From: UBA3775 sp964584255
GTDB taxonomy: Bacteria > Bacillota > Clostridia > Lachnospirales > Lachnospiraceae
Direction of reading: 5' to 3'
Length of the DNA: 64,000 nt
Assembly (NCBI GenBank): GCA_964584255.1
Contig: CAZOZM010000004.1
Span: 80,919-144,918, forward strand
Both the position numbers and the translations under genes were made by a program. Positions 1 to 8,874 of the stretch are shown here, in pieces (within the stretch, counting starts at the first letter, position 1; each line of letters opens with the position of its first letter). The notes beneath the pieces were generated by a model. The model had not been told where the DNA came from. It made no database searches and worked only from the letters and a program-made list of their open reading frames with translations.

Positions 1-867
1 GGTAATCGTTTCCTTAAGTCCCTCTTTACTGTATGGTATATTGATATCTGTTATGCTGTTGATAACCTCATTAGGTCCCGCGATGGTAATTGTTGTAGGT
101 GCATGAACAATTGATTCATATGCAAAACCGTATTCCGCCGTTACATTTGCATCAATATTTACGTTTATATTCTTTGTTCTGTAAAGGTTTACCTCTACGT
201 CAACAATCTTGTTTGTCACCGAAAACTTTGACGGATCAACAACATTTCCAAGTTTGTCATATGCTTCAATGCTTGCCTCCGTTTCAAAAGACGTGGAACG
301 GTCACTTATGTCAACCTTGGCAACGAACTTCTCAATTAAACCTATCTGTGTTTCCGATCCGTAAACCGACGCAATATTAGGTATTACGTTTGCCTGTGCA
401 TAATATCCTTCTGCCGGTGTTCCCGTAAGTTCTACCTGCACCTGCTTGTTATCCGTTACCATTGCTTCAAGACTGAGTGTCATAACCTCATCAGATTTTG
501 AAACAATTTCAACATTTTTTGTGTAGTTGGAATTTGTGAATCCGACATGGATAGGACACGCTTCCGTTATACTTATTTCATGCAAATCAACATAAGCATA
601 AACATCTGATGCGCTTATTCCCTGGATAATAGATCTCGGTCCTGATACCACAATGCTGATTACATCACCGCCGGTTACTTCATATATCATGTCCTCACCG
701 ACTATGGCATCTTCATTTTCCTTATTTACCGTTATGTTTTTTATCGTAACCGAAACATTCGGGTCTGCCGAATTCATAATTGCACACCATCCTAAAACCG
801 CCAGAACCAGCGACAGAAGTTTCAGCCAGAAATTTTCCAATACAAGTTTTTTTAATACTTCCTTCAT
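1..867 (-). CDS. cdaR: CdaR/YbbR-domain regulator of diadenylate cyclase (partial, C-terminus off window)
   Basis: Membrane-anchored YbbR-domain protein; in Firmicutes this family binds and modulates the c-di-AMP synthase CdaA. I translated it from ATG 867: a short basic start (MKEVLKKLVLENFWLKLLSL), one hydrophobic helix near residues 12-32, then extracellular beta-rich YbbR repeats with the recurring pattern of a short strand, a G-P/T-P turn and a V-x-V strand. The frame stays open for 289 codons to base 1, so the C-terminus lies outside the window. It starts 23 bp after the cdaA stop in the same direction, the usual cdaA-cdaR order. The role comes from family and context; the repeats and anchor are visible. 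Confidence 0.85.
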   Translation of the reverse strand, partial: MKEVLKKLVLENFWLKLLSLVLAVLGWCAIMNSADPNVSVTIKNITVNKENEDAIVGEDMIYEVTGGDVISIVVSGPRSIIQGISASDVYAYVDLHEISITEACPIHVGFTNSNYTKNVEIVSKSDEVMTLSLEAMVTDNKQVQVELTGTPAEGYYAQANVIPNIASVYGSETQIGLIEKFVAKVDISDRSTSFETEASIEAYDKLGNVVDPSKFSVTNKIVDVEVNLYRTKNINVNIDANVTAEYGFAYESIVHAPTTITIAGPNEVINSITDINIPYSKEGLKETIT

Positions 868-890
868 TTAAGCCTCCGGACGTTCCGTAC

Positions 891-2076
891 TTACTTTTTC
901 TTTTTCTTTGAATCCCTATTTCCGGATATTTTCTTTACAAAGCCGTTTTTCTTAACCGCATCTCTCTTCTTTGCCGCATTAAGTGCTGCCCTGTCTATCT
1001 GCATATCGGACAGTTTACTCTTAAGATACATTTCATCAATTCCTCTTATAAGCTGTCCGTTCCTTGCCAGTGAAACCTTTCCCGTTTCCTCGGAAACAAT
1101 AATTATAAGTCCGTCTACAACCTCACTTAATCCGACGCCTGCTCTGTGTCTTGTACCGAGTTCCTTACTGAGCTGCATGTTGTCAGAAACCGGAAGAATA
1201 CATGTTGCAGCCGTTATCTTGTCATTCTTTATTATGACCGCTCCGTCATGAAGAGGTGTGTTATGTTCAAATATGTTGATAAGCAAAGCTGCCGTAACAT
1301 CCGCATTGAGCATTATACCCGTACTCTCATACTCTCCGAGAGGCGACTCCCCTTCAATTACCATAAGGGCTCCGGTTTTGCACTTTGCCATTTCAAACGT
1401 GGCACTTACAATTTCCTGTATGGTTTTATCGGAGAACTTTTTATTCGTATTCTTAAAATCAAAAGTAAAAAGCGAAATATTCTTTCGGCCAAGCTATCTT
1501 GTCATTCTTTATTATGACCGCTCCGTCATGAAGAGGTGTGTTATGTTCAAATATGTTGATAAGCAAAGCTGCCGTAACATCCGCATTGAGCATTATACCC
1601 GTACTCTCATACTCTCCGAGAGGCGACTCCCCTTCAATTACCATAAGGGCTCCGGTTTTGCACTTTGCCATTTCAAACGTGGCACTTACAATTTCCTGTA
1701 TGGTTTTATCGGAGAACTTTTTATTCGTATTCTTAAAATCAAAAGTAAAAAGCGAAATATTCTTTCGGCCAAGCTGTTCAAGACCCCTTCTGAGCTCGGG
1801 CTGAAAGATAATCATCAAAGCAATAATTCCTACATTGATGGTATTTACGAATATCCATATGATTGCCTGAAACTGGAATATTCCGGCAATTACCCAGATA
1901 ATGATCAAAACTATGAGTCCCTTAAGCAGAGACCATGCTTTTGTATCCCTTATCCATCCGATAACGTAATAAATCAGCAATGCAAAGATGATTATTTCAA
2001 CTATGTCCGTAATCATCAGGTTATCCGGTGAAAGATAACTGAAGAAAGATGATAATGAATTTATGAGCTTACTCAT
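891..2076 (-). CDS. cdaA: Diadenylate cyclase CdaA, reading frame broken by a 280-bp tandem duplication
   Basis: Membrane diadenylate cyclase making c-di-AMP from two ATP. It starts at ATG 2076 behind GGAGG. The N-terminal half has three hydrophobic helices (about residues 20-95), then the DAC domain. As written the frame shifts after residue 194 and stops at 1459; the rest of the DAC domain lies in another frame (891-1391). Deleting one copy of the exact 280-bp repeat (1215-1494/1495-1774) gives a continuous 301-residue protein with both signature motifs, DGA (184-186) and RHR (216-218), and a lysine-rich C-terminus. The deleted length makes 906 bp, exactly 302 codons. The cyclase is essential or near-essential in many relatives, so an assembly error is more likely than a true pseudogene. 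Confidence 0.9.
1215..1494. repeat. 280-bp direct repeat, copy A (inside cdaA)
   Basis: First copy of an exact head-to-tail duplication with a constant 280-bp offset to copy B. The junction shares only about one base. The length is not a multiple of three, so it breaks cdaA. Confidence 0.97.
1495..1774. repeat. 280-bp direct repeat, copy B (inside cdaA)
   Basis: Second copy, identical by eye to 1215-1494. Unique cdaA sequence resumes at 1775-1776. Probably an unmerged overlap of two contigs. Confidence 0.97.
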
Positions 2077-2087
2077 ATTTTCCTCCG

Positions 2088-3533
2088 TTAGTTAGTATCA
2101 TTACTTCGCTGTGTTCCTGTCTGTGGTCGCGCCTGTGTACCTGCCATACCGGTTCTCTGCGTTCCTGACTGTGGGCGTGCCTGTGTGCCTGCCCCACCGG
2201 TTCTCTGCGTTCCCGCCTGTGGGCGTGCCTGTGTGCCTGCCCCACCGGTTCTCTGCGTTCCTGACTGTGGGCGTGCCTGTGTGCCTGCCCCACCGGTTCT
2301 CTGTGCTTCTGCCTGCCTCCGGTTTATACTCTCAGAATTTCGACTTTCCATGCTTCTTCCGATATTGGAATTTTCCTGTGTTCTGACTGTTCTTCTCACA
2401 TTCTGTCCCATCATTGTGCTGCGCTCCATCTCAGCATCAGAAGTCTTCTTTATTTTCAGAGCCTCTTCCTTTGATAAAGAAGCTGTATTTGAATCTCCAC
2501 CGGCTGTTTTAAATCTCGGTGACGGACTTTTCGCGTAGTCATTCATAAGTCCGTCTTCATTATAGACATCATCATCCACGCCATCTTTTTTGGCCGGACT
2601 TATTACATGCTTATAAGTTATTTTTTTACTTGCAGGCTTAATCTTTGGAACTGCCCTTACATAGTAATAGTAATCGTCGTCCTCAAACTGAACGTTTTCC
2701 ACCGTTGCATAACTTAAGGGTCTGTAAATAAAGAGAATTGCATAGGATACTGCTCCCGATATTACGGAGAAAATAACAACCGATAATATTGAAACATCCA
2801 GATCAAACTTGAAACCGAGAATTATATATCCGATAATGCATGTAAGTACACCCGTTGCAGCTGCTATCTCAAATGCATAATCCATTTTCATGTTTCTTAT
2901 TATATAGACAACAATTATGACAAGTGCAAAAACAATCATCGTAACTATCATGGATTGGTTTTTCAGGACACTGTCAATTACCTGAATGTAAAGATCAAAC
3001 GGACTGTCGGCTTCCTTAACCTGCTCAAGTGTTCCCGCATTGCGGTTAATGCCCTTAAGAAAATAGTATGCAAAAATTCCTACACAAACCGGTATTATGG
3101 AAACCGGTGTTGACACCAGACCGAATGTAACAGGAAATGCATAATGCATCCTTATTCCCATTGCAAGCGGTACTCCTGCGATCACTGCACCATACTTTGT
3201 GATATATCTGATAAAGAAGCAGTACATTATTGCGGCAATGAACAAGACCGTAGCCGCCATCAGCAGGGATACCGAATAAAGCTGTAAAACCACATACAGA
3301 ACCATCATGATGATTCCCATAGAGAATGGCAGAAATGTACAGATAAATGAAAATGCCACCATTATAATCATTCCTGAGAATTTACCGTTATAATCTACCA
3401 GTCTGTGGCATCCGTAAAACGAAAGGAAGCAAAAAAGAAATTTTGCAATGTAATTTATGGGCATACCTGCCTTGTGATATATTTCTGTTATTTTATTTCT
3501 AACTGCTAAAAGCTGCGTCATTAATGTTTCCAA
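2088..3533 (-). CDS. Polytopic membrane protein with Gly/Gln/Arg-rich repeat tail
   Basis: I do not recognise a named family. The 481-residue protein has many hydrophobic segments in residues 30-270, a Tyr/Asp-rich stretch (EDDDYYYYV, about 284-292), then about 190 residues of polar, charged, probably disordered cytosolic tail. The tail ends in four near-perfect 16-residue repeats of the type GTQRTGGAGTQARPQS (about residues 410-475). The TTG start at 3533 is chosen because GGAGGA lies about 10 bases upstream; ATG 3521 is the alternative. It sits 11 bp before cdaA and 3 bp after the next upstream gene, so it is co-transcribed with cdaA and cdaR and may relate to cell-envelope or c-di-AMP physiology; that is inference from position only. 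Confidence 0.75.
   Translation of the reverse strand: METLMTQLLAVRNKITEIYHKAGMPINYIAKFLFCFLSFYGCHRLVDYNGKFSGMIIMVAFSFICTFLPFSMGIIMMVLYVVLQLYSVSLLMAATVLFIAAIMYCFFIRYITKYGAVIAGVPLAMGIRMHYAFPVTFGLVSTPVSIIPVCVGIFAYYFLKGINRNAGTLEQVKEADSPFDLYIQVIDSVLKNQSMIVTMIVFALVIIVVYIIRNMKMDYAFEIAAATGVLTCIIGYIILGFKFDLDVSILSVVIFSVISGAVSYAILFIYRPLSYATVENVQFEDDDYYYYVRAVPKIKPASKKITYKHVISPAKKDGVDDDVYNEDGLMNDYAKSPSPRFKTAGGDSNTASLSKEEALKIKKTSDAEMERSTMMGQNVRRTVRTQENSNIGRSMESRNSESINRRQAEAQRTGGAGTQARPQSGTQRTGGAGTQARPQAGTQRTGGAGTQARPQSGTQRTGMAGTQARPQTGTQRSNDTN
2107..2310. repeat. 48-bp coding minisatellite, about four units
   Basis: Tandem 48-bp units encode the 16-residue repeats at the C-terminus of the 2088-3533 protein. 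Unit-to-unit changes are few (S/A/T at the last position, one G to M). Confidence 0.85.
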
Positions 3534-3536
3534 GGA

Positions 3537-3953
3537 TTAGTCTTCCTCCAATTCCTTTATTTTTTCATCTTTTTCATTCATTCTGTTTATCCTGCCGAGA
3601 TTGCGGTAGTAATCCGAAACACGTCCTCTTGAGTTCTTGTATTTCAGATTGTAAATAAAGAACGAAACGGCAACATATATAATCATGAAAATGATGTAAA
3701 AGCCTATAATCTTGGTCAAAAGTGTTTTGTAATCAATTATAAAGGCTTTTTCTATAAACATGTTGAGGTTATAGATCAGATACATGCCGCAAAAAATCAG
3801 ATAACCCAATGTTGTAAAAACTATTGTCTTAACAACATTAAACCTGACATAATCAGGTCTGAAATACTTGGATATTTCTATATCCTCACTGCCCTCGTGC
3901 TTCTCATAAATCGAACACTTGGCCATGAGTTTTGTCTTTTCTACATTTATCAT
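3537..3953 (-). CDS. Small two-helix membrane protein
   Basis: Unrecognised 138-residue protein. Start ATG 3953 is preferred over an upstream in-frame start at 3992 because GGAG lies five bases before it and the hairpin at 3967-3991 lies just upstream. The N-terminal 50 residues are soluble and mixed charge. Two strong transmembrane helices follow (about residues 45-70 and 85-115), then a basic and acidic cytosolic tail ending in EKDEKIKELEED. It is the first gene of the minus-strand operon running to cdaA and cdaR, with 3 bp to the next gene. Function is unknown. Confidence 0.7.
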   Translation of the reverse strand: MINVEKTKLMAKCSIYEKHEGSEDIEISKYFRPDYVRFNVVKTIVFTTLGYLIFCGMYLIYNLNMFIEKAFIIDYKTLLTKIIGFYIIFMIIYVAVSFFIYNLKYKNSRGRVSDYYRNLGRINRMNEKDEKIKELEED

Positions 3954-3966
3954 AAAGCTCCATTCC

Positions 3967-3991
3967 TGACCCCGTAATAAAAAAAGGGTCA
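3967..3991 (-). promoter_or_regulatory. Leader hairpin before the cdaA-operon first gene
   Basis: TGACCC and GGGTCA arms face each other across a 13-base loop holding seven T in a row (minus strand), immediately upstream of the Shine-Dalgarno of the 3953 gene. It may only be a structured leader. Seen directly; role unknown. Confidence 0.35.
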
Positions 3992-4197
3992 TCAGATACT
4001 CCGATGGGTATAATTCCCCATACTGATATTCATTTCATAATACCATATTTCAGTGTCATATACCAGCAGTTTTTTATCACTTTACTTTTTTTAACCTCAC
4101 ATTTTTTATTCCTTCCTGCTTCCACTTTCTCTCTATGCTTCCCATACCGGTTCCATTCAGAGTTTTCCCTTTTTTCACACATTTTACCGTTTTATCA

Positions 4198-4222
4198 AAA
4201 AAAAGATATCAGACTCTGATAT
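4198..4222 (-). terminator. Palindrome followed by eight T (minus strand)
   Basis: ATATCAGA/TCTGATAT arms around a single base at 4206-4222, followed on the minus strand by T8. It lies between the TraX-like gene terminator and the cdaA operon. It could be a second terminator or a leader attenuator; the stem is AT-rich and therefore weak. Confidence 0.4.
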
Positions 4223-4310
4223 GTGAGGATTCCCCCACCCGAATATCCACGGCATCAAGTCATATTTTGCTCACATGATATCTTAACATTTTCGTCATTT
4301 CATACATCAA

Positions 4311-4344
4311 AAAACACGGCAGAGAACTAATCCCTGCCGTGTTT
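4311..4344 (-). terminator. Rho-independent terminator after the TraX-like gene
   Basis: A 12-base stem (AAAACACGGCAG/CTGCCGTGTTTT) with a 10-base loop and flanking A/T runs, 50 bp past the stop at 4395. The flanks make it plausible on both strands. The rest of the 441-base gap 3954-4394 holds the two hairpins listed above and an AT-rich promoter region with a TATTAT near 4040. Confidence 0.85.
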
Positions 4345-4394
4345 TCTTTATCCGCATGTCTGAGTTATGTGGAATTCTTTTTCCAATAGTCAAA

Positions 4395-5228
4395 TTACTT
4401 TATGAGTGCCGCCACTCCTGCCGTTGCAAGCATTATTACCGGATATGCCGCATAAAACACCCATTTCATTCTGCTTCCGTAATTTCCTTTTTTACCCGTA
4501 TAATTGAATATTATGAGAACGGCGAGAACAACACCGCTCGAATATAACATGCTTACCTTAGTATAGAAGAACAGAGTTGCCATTACCGACATAACGGCAA
4601 TTCCCGGTTTGTTTCCTCTCAGGAAGAAGAAGAGGCATGCAAACAGCGGTATTATTATAGGATTTTCAAACGGAATAATAACCACGAATACAAGGGCAAC
4701 CATAATTACAAGTGTTGTCAGAAAAACAAAAGGAACAACCTTTCTGCCGTTGTATTTAACGTTAATCCTGTCAAGCAAAAGTATCATGATAAATGTCATT
4801 GTAAGCGTCAGCAGACCATTTATCGACGAAAGTCCCGTTATTGAATACAGATCCTGGTAATATACAAATGCATTTTCACTTACATACTTTCCGAGAGCAT
4901 TCACGTTATCAATACTTATTCCTGCATCCGCTCCCATATATAAGCGGATTGCTGCTTCAACTCTACGAAGTCCCGCAGTCATAAGTAACAGATAAGGTAT
5001 TTCAGCCAAAATACCGAAGCCCAAAAGTCTTAGAAAATACCTTTTTTTACTCGAAGTGTGGATATACCCCTCAACCAAAAGGAAACATACAAGAGGTATA
5101 CACATGTGACCTATACTTCTGAGTACTGTATAAAGCAGGTAGTATTTCTCACCGTCAACCAGACCTATGGCCAGACAGTCACAGATCATTGAAATTATAA
5201 TTGCTGTTTTTAAAATCAGATTTGTCAT
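4395..5228 (-). CDS. TraX-like polytopic membrane protein
   Basis: 277 residues, almost all hydrophobic, about eight transmembrane helices. The opening (LKTAIIISMICDCLAIGL, then IGHMCIPLVCFLLVEGY and TSSKKRYFLRLLGFG) is characteristic of the TraX family, named after an F-pilin acetyltransferase but widespread on Firmicute chromosomes without conjugation genes. The start ATG overlaps the stop of the upstream GlgX-like gene by four bases (ATGA), indicating translational coupling. The substrate is unknown; an acyl or acetyl transfer to a surface molecule would fit the family. A strong terminator follows. Confidence 0.75.
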   Translation of the reverse strand: MTNLILKTAIIISMICDCLAIGLVDGEKYYLLYTVLRSIGHMCIPLVCFLLVEGYIHTSSKKRYFLRLLGFGILAEIPYLLLMTAGLRRVEAAIRLYMGADAGISIDNVNALGKYVSENAFVYYQDLYSITGLSSINGLLTLTMTFIMILLLDRINVKYNGRKVVPFVFLTTLVIMVALVFVVIIPFENPIIIPLFACLFFFLRGNKPGIAVMSVMATLFFYTKVSMLYSSGVVLAVLIIFNYTGKKGNYGSRMKWVFYAAYPVIMLATAGVAALIK

Positions 5229-7186
5229 TTGCAGGACTCCTTAACCTTCTTTGCCTTTTTACTGCTTTCCTTTAAAACCAAAATACATCTTCCCGGGATT
5301 TTTATTACCGGAGAATCCACTTCCCCATTTTCAAAAGTCTCTGAAAGATTGTCCGTTGAAAGGCAGATTTCCCATTTTTTTCCATCCGGAATGTGAGGGA
5401 GTTCAAACTCCTGTTCATCCCAATACATGTTAAATGCTATGTAAAAATGAGAGTCTCTTTTGTCCTTGTCAGACATTGCATAATTTCCGGAATACATGAC
5501 TGCTCCACATCTGTTAAAATACGAATAATCCGGTATCCATGCCTGATTTGAATGTTTTGAGACATCTGGTATTCCGCATGAGAGATAATCCATGCCCCTG
5601 AGGTTTATCCTGTTGTGAAGTACAGGATGTTCCTTTCTTATCCGTATAAGTTTCTTCACATATTCCAAAAATTCCGCGTCAGATTTGGTTTTCTTCCATC
5701 TGACCCATCCCGTTTCATTATCCTGACAATATGCATTATTATTGCCGTATTGCGTGTTCCCGTGTTCATCACCCGCCAGAATAAGCGGAACCCCCTGTCC
5801 GAGAATCAGTGCGGCCATTGCATTTTTCTTCATTTTGGTACGAAGTTCCCTTATTTTTTTATGATTATCAGGTCCCTCAGTACCACAGTTCCAGCTGAAA
5901 TTTACATCCGTGCCATCCTTGTTTTTCTCTCCGTTTTCCTCATTATGCTTCATGTCATACATGTAAAGGTCGGCAAGTGTAAAGCCGTTATGATCGGTTA
6001 TGTAATTTATCTTTGAAACCTTACCGTCATTGTCGGCGAACTGATGAATTGCCGCACCGGTTACCCCTTCATCACTCTTGAGAAAACGTCTCATGTCGGT
6101 TTTATATGAATCATTATATACACCGAGTCTCTTCTCCTCGGGAATGTATTCCCTAGGATAGATTTCGTCAGTATTCCATCCGCTGCCTATCAGCTTCACC
6201 GTACTCAGGTAAGGATCGCAGGCAATAAGATTTGAATCAATACAGTCCAGGTTAAGTTTAAAACCATCAATCCTGTACTCCCTAACCCAGTATCTCAGTG
6301 CATCAAGCATCATCGTCCTGTTCGTTGCCTTTGGAATGCTCACTTCCATAAGAATCTCTATGCCCGCCTCATGAAGCTTGGAAACCATGTATTTAAACTC
6401 ATAATCCGCTTTTGCCGGATTGAAGGCGTATGAAGCCTTTGGAGCAAAGAAATAATAGAAGCCCGTATATCCCCAGTAGTTAACCTTACTCATGGATTCC
6501 TTCACATATTGATTTTCATCATCATCAGGTCTTATTCCTGAATTAATGCTGTCATCCGAAATGCCTTTGTAGAACTTTGACGAAACAAATTCCGGCACTC
6601 CTGCTTCCGGCTCAGAATCATATATTTCATTGTATTCCATCGCCGGCATTAACAGAATCGCGTTTATGCCAAGCTCTTTCAGGTACGAAACCTTGTCCGC
6701 AATCCCTCTGTATGTTCCTTTATGAGCTCCGCCGCCAAGCATGGTAAATCCCCGGGCATGAAGCTTATATATTATAAGATCCTGAAAATCCATCCCCGGC
6801 TTTCTGTCATCCTTCCAATCGAAAGCATTTTCATTTACATATGCCCTGACAATACTCTTTTCCTTACGGGAGAGAACCTTGCCGTAAACTTCTCTTCCGC
6901 TTATCAGCTTTGCATACGGATCGATAAAACTTACACCTTTTGCCTCATAACTGTAGGTATAACCTTTTCCTGAAAAATTTTTCAGCGTCACGGCAAAAAT
7001 ATTTCCGTATTTATAGGATGCGTCAAGCTTTATTATGTGTTCCGGAGAAATATCATCTTTTCCCTTGTACAGTTTAAGAATCACTTCATCCGTATCTCCG
7101 ACTGCAACGGCAAAATTTACGTTTTTCCCCGTACGTGTAACTCCCAGTGTCATACAGTCACCGGGAATGTATTTTAATTCTGTCAT
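5225..7186 (-). CDS. GlgX/isoamylase-like GH13 protein lacking catalytic residues (pseudoenzyme)
   Basis: 653 residues with clear similarity to glycogen debranching enzymes: N-terminal CBM48-like domain (about 1-110), (beta/alpha)8 barrel (about 130-520) and C-terminal beta domain. The run HNEENGEKNKDGTDVNFSWN near 414-433 is typical of GlgX. However every catalytic carboxylate position is changed: Asn312 where the Asp nucleophile is expected (DGFKLN), Ser335 for the acid/base Glu (LIGSGWN versus the usual LIAEPWD) and Asn400 for the third Asp (ITDHNGF). The region-I NH motif is also absent and the following loop is shortened. A binding, scaffolding or regulatory role on glycogen is inferred. 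It is 22 bp after the ABC-F gene and overlaps the TraX-like gene by four bases. Confidence 0.85.
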   Translation of the reverse strand: MTELKYIPGDCMTLGVTRTGKNVNFAVAVGDTDEVILKLYKGKDDISPEHIIKLDASYKYGNIFAVTLKNFSGKGYTYSYEAKGVSFIDPYAKLISGREVYGKVLSRKEKSIVRAYVNENAFDWKDDRKPGMDFQDLIIYKLHARGFTMLGGGAHKGTYRGIADKVSYLKELGINAILLMPAMEYNEIYDSEPEAGVPEFVSSKFYKGISDDSINSGIRPDDDENQYVKESMSKVNYWGYTGFYYFFAPKASYAFNPAKADYEFKYMVSKLHEAGIEILMEVSIPKATNRTMMLDALRYWVREYRIDGFKLNLDCIDSNLIACDPYLSTVKLIGSGWNTDEIYPREYIPEEKRLGVYNDSYKTDMRRFLKSDEGVTGAAIHQFADNDGKVSKINYITDHNGFTLADLYMYDMKHNEENGEKNKDGTDVNFSWNCGTEGPDNHKKIRELRTKMKKNAMAALILGQGVPLILAGDEHGNTQYGNNNAYCQDNETGWVRWKKTKSDAEFLEYVKKLIRIRKEHPVLHNRINLRGMDYLSCGIPDVSKHSNQAWIPDYSYFNRCGAVMYSGNYAMSDKDKRDSHFYIAFNMYWDEQEFELPHIPDGKKWEICLSTDNLSETFENGEVDSPVIKIPGRCILVLKESSKKAKKVKESCK

Positions 7187-7208
7187 CAGATTTTTTCCTT
7201 ATGTTTAT

Positions 7209-8861
7209 TTACTCTTCATCATCTCCGCCGTCTTCAATTTCAGCCTCAACATCGAATACCTTCTGACGCTTTCTTGCAGCCTCATCCTCAAGGTACTCAT
7301 CGTAAGTAGTAATTTTATCAATAAGTTTTCCGTCCGGAGTAATCTCCATTATACGATTGGCAATTGTCTGGACAAACTGATGATCCTGCGATGTAAAGAG
7401 TGCAACACCCGAATATTTAATAAGTCCGTTATTAAGTGCCGTAATTGATTCCATGTCCAAGTGGTTTGTTGGCTCGTCAAGAATAAGTATGTTTGCTCCG
7501 AGAAGCATCATCTTGGAAAGCATTACCCTTACTCTTTCTCCTCCGGAAAGAACATTTACGGGTTTAACACCGTCTTCACCCTTAAAGAGCATTCTTCCGA
7601 GGAACTGTCTTACATAAGTCACATCCTTCTCAGATGAGAATGGCATAAGGAAATCCACTATCTGTTCATCTCCCTTAAAAAGAGCTGTATTGTCCTTAGG
7701 GAAATAAGCCTGAGTTGTGGTTACACCAAATTTATAGCTTCCTTCGTCCGGCTCCATCTCTCCTGCAAGAATTTTAAAGAGTGTTGTTGTTGCAAGAGTG
7801 TTGCTTCCCACGAAAGCCACCTTATCTTCTCTGCCGAGAATAAAGCTTATATTGTCAAGTACTTTAACTCCGTCAATTGTCTTTGATATTCCTTCAACAG
7901 TAAGGACTTCATTTCCGATTTCACGGTTTGGTCTGAAGTCGATATAAGGATATTTACGGCTTGATGGTCTGATATCATCAAGTTCAATCTTTTCAAGAGC
8001 TCTCTTTCTGGCTGTAGCCTGCTTTGACTTTGATGCGTTTGCCGAGAATCTCTGAATAAATTCCTGAAGTTCCTTGATTTTCTCTTCTTTCTTACGGTTT
8101 GCCTCTTTCATCTGCTTAACCATAAGCTGACTTGATTCATACCAGAAATCATAGTTTCCTGCGTAAAGCTGAATCTTCTGATAGTCAATATCGGCGATAT
8201 GAGTACAGACTTTGTTCAGGAAATATCTGTCATGGGATACGACGATAACCGTATTTTCAAAGTTAATAAGGAATTCCTCAAGCCATCTTATGGCATCAAT
8301 GTCAAGGTGGTTTGTAGGCTCATCCAGAAGAAGAATATCCGGATTACCAAAGAGTGCCTGAGCAAGCAGAACCTTCACCTTCTGTCCGCCGTTAAGTTCA
8401 GACATCATACAATAATGAAGATCCGTTTCAATTCCGAGACCGTTAAGGAGAGTTGCTGCATCAGCCTCTGCTTCCCATCCGCCGAGTTCTCCAAATTCAG
8501 TTTCAAGTTCTCCCGCACGGATTCCGTCTTCTTCCGTGAAATCCTCTTTCATATAAATGGCATCTTTTTCTTCTCTTATTTCGTAAAGTCTTTTGTTACC
8601 CATTACAACCGTATCAAGTACATTCATTGAATCATACTTAAAGTGATCCTGTTCAAGGAATGAAAGTCTCTGACCCGGTGTTATAATAACCTCTCCCTTT
8701 GAAGGTTCAAGCTTTCCGCTTAAAATCTTCAAAAAAGTAGATTTGCCGGCACCGTTGGCACCGATGATTCCATAACAGTTTCCTTCCGTAAATTTTATGT
8801 TTACGTCCTCAAACAAAGCTTTTTTTCCAAGTCTTAATGTTATATTACATGCCTGTATCAT
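7209..8861 (-). CDS. ABC-F family ATPase with degenerate second Walker A
   Basis: Soluble protein with two nucleotide-binding domains and no membrane part, the ABC-F layout of ribosome-associated translation factors. ATG 8861 follows AGGAGG; an earlier in-frame ATG at 8897 lacks such a site, so the protein is 550 residues. NBD1 has GANGAGKST (34-42), a NGGQ signature (156-160) and DEPTNHLD. The linker (about 245-300) is charged and helical. NBD2 has LSGGE and DEPTNHLD, but its Walker A reads GSNTLATTT (352-360), with Thr at the conserved Lys position, and SQDH replaces SHDR. NBD2 may bind nucleotide weakly. It lies upstream of the GlgX-like gene. Confidence 0.85.
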   Translation of the reverse strand: MIQACNITLRLGKKALFEDVNIKFTEGNCYGIIGANGAGKSTFLKILSGKLEPSKGEVIITPGQRLSFLEQDHFKYDSMNVLDTVVMGNKRLYEIREEKDAIYMKEDFTEEDGIRAGELETEFGELGGWEAEADAATLLNGLGIETDLHYCMMSELNGGQKVKVLLAQALFGNPDILLLDEPTNHLDIDAIRWLEEFLINFENTVIVVSHDRYFLNKVCTHIADIDYQKIQLYAGNYDFWYESSQLMVKQMKEANRKKEEKIKELQEFIQRFSANASKSKQATARKRALEKIELDDIRPSSRKYPYIDFRPNREIGNEVLTVEGISKTIDGVKVLDNISFILGREDKVAFVGSNTLATTTLFKILAGEMEPDEGSYKFGVTTTQAYFPKDNTALFKGDEQIVDFLMPFSSEKDVTYVRQFLGRMLFKGEDGVKPVNVLSGGERVRVMLSKMMLLGANILILDEPTNHLDMESITALNNGLIKYSGVALFTSQDHQFVQTIANRIMEITPDGKLIDKITTYDEYLEDEAARKRQKVFDVEAEIEDGGDDEE

Positions 8862-8874
8862 TTTTCCTCCTGAC

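Noticed and set aside
2100..2330. Open frames on the plus strand over the 48-bp repeat
   Set aside because: They are out-of-frame translations of a GC-rich repeat in the minus-strand gene, with no ribosome site.
4395..5228. Conjugation element suggested by the TraX-like gene
   Set aside because: No relaxase, coupling protein, integrase or attachment repeats nearby; TraX-like genes are common on chromosomes.
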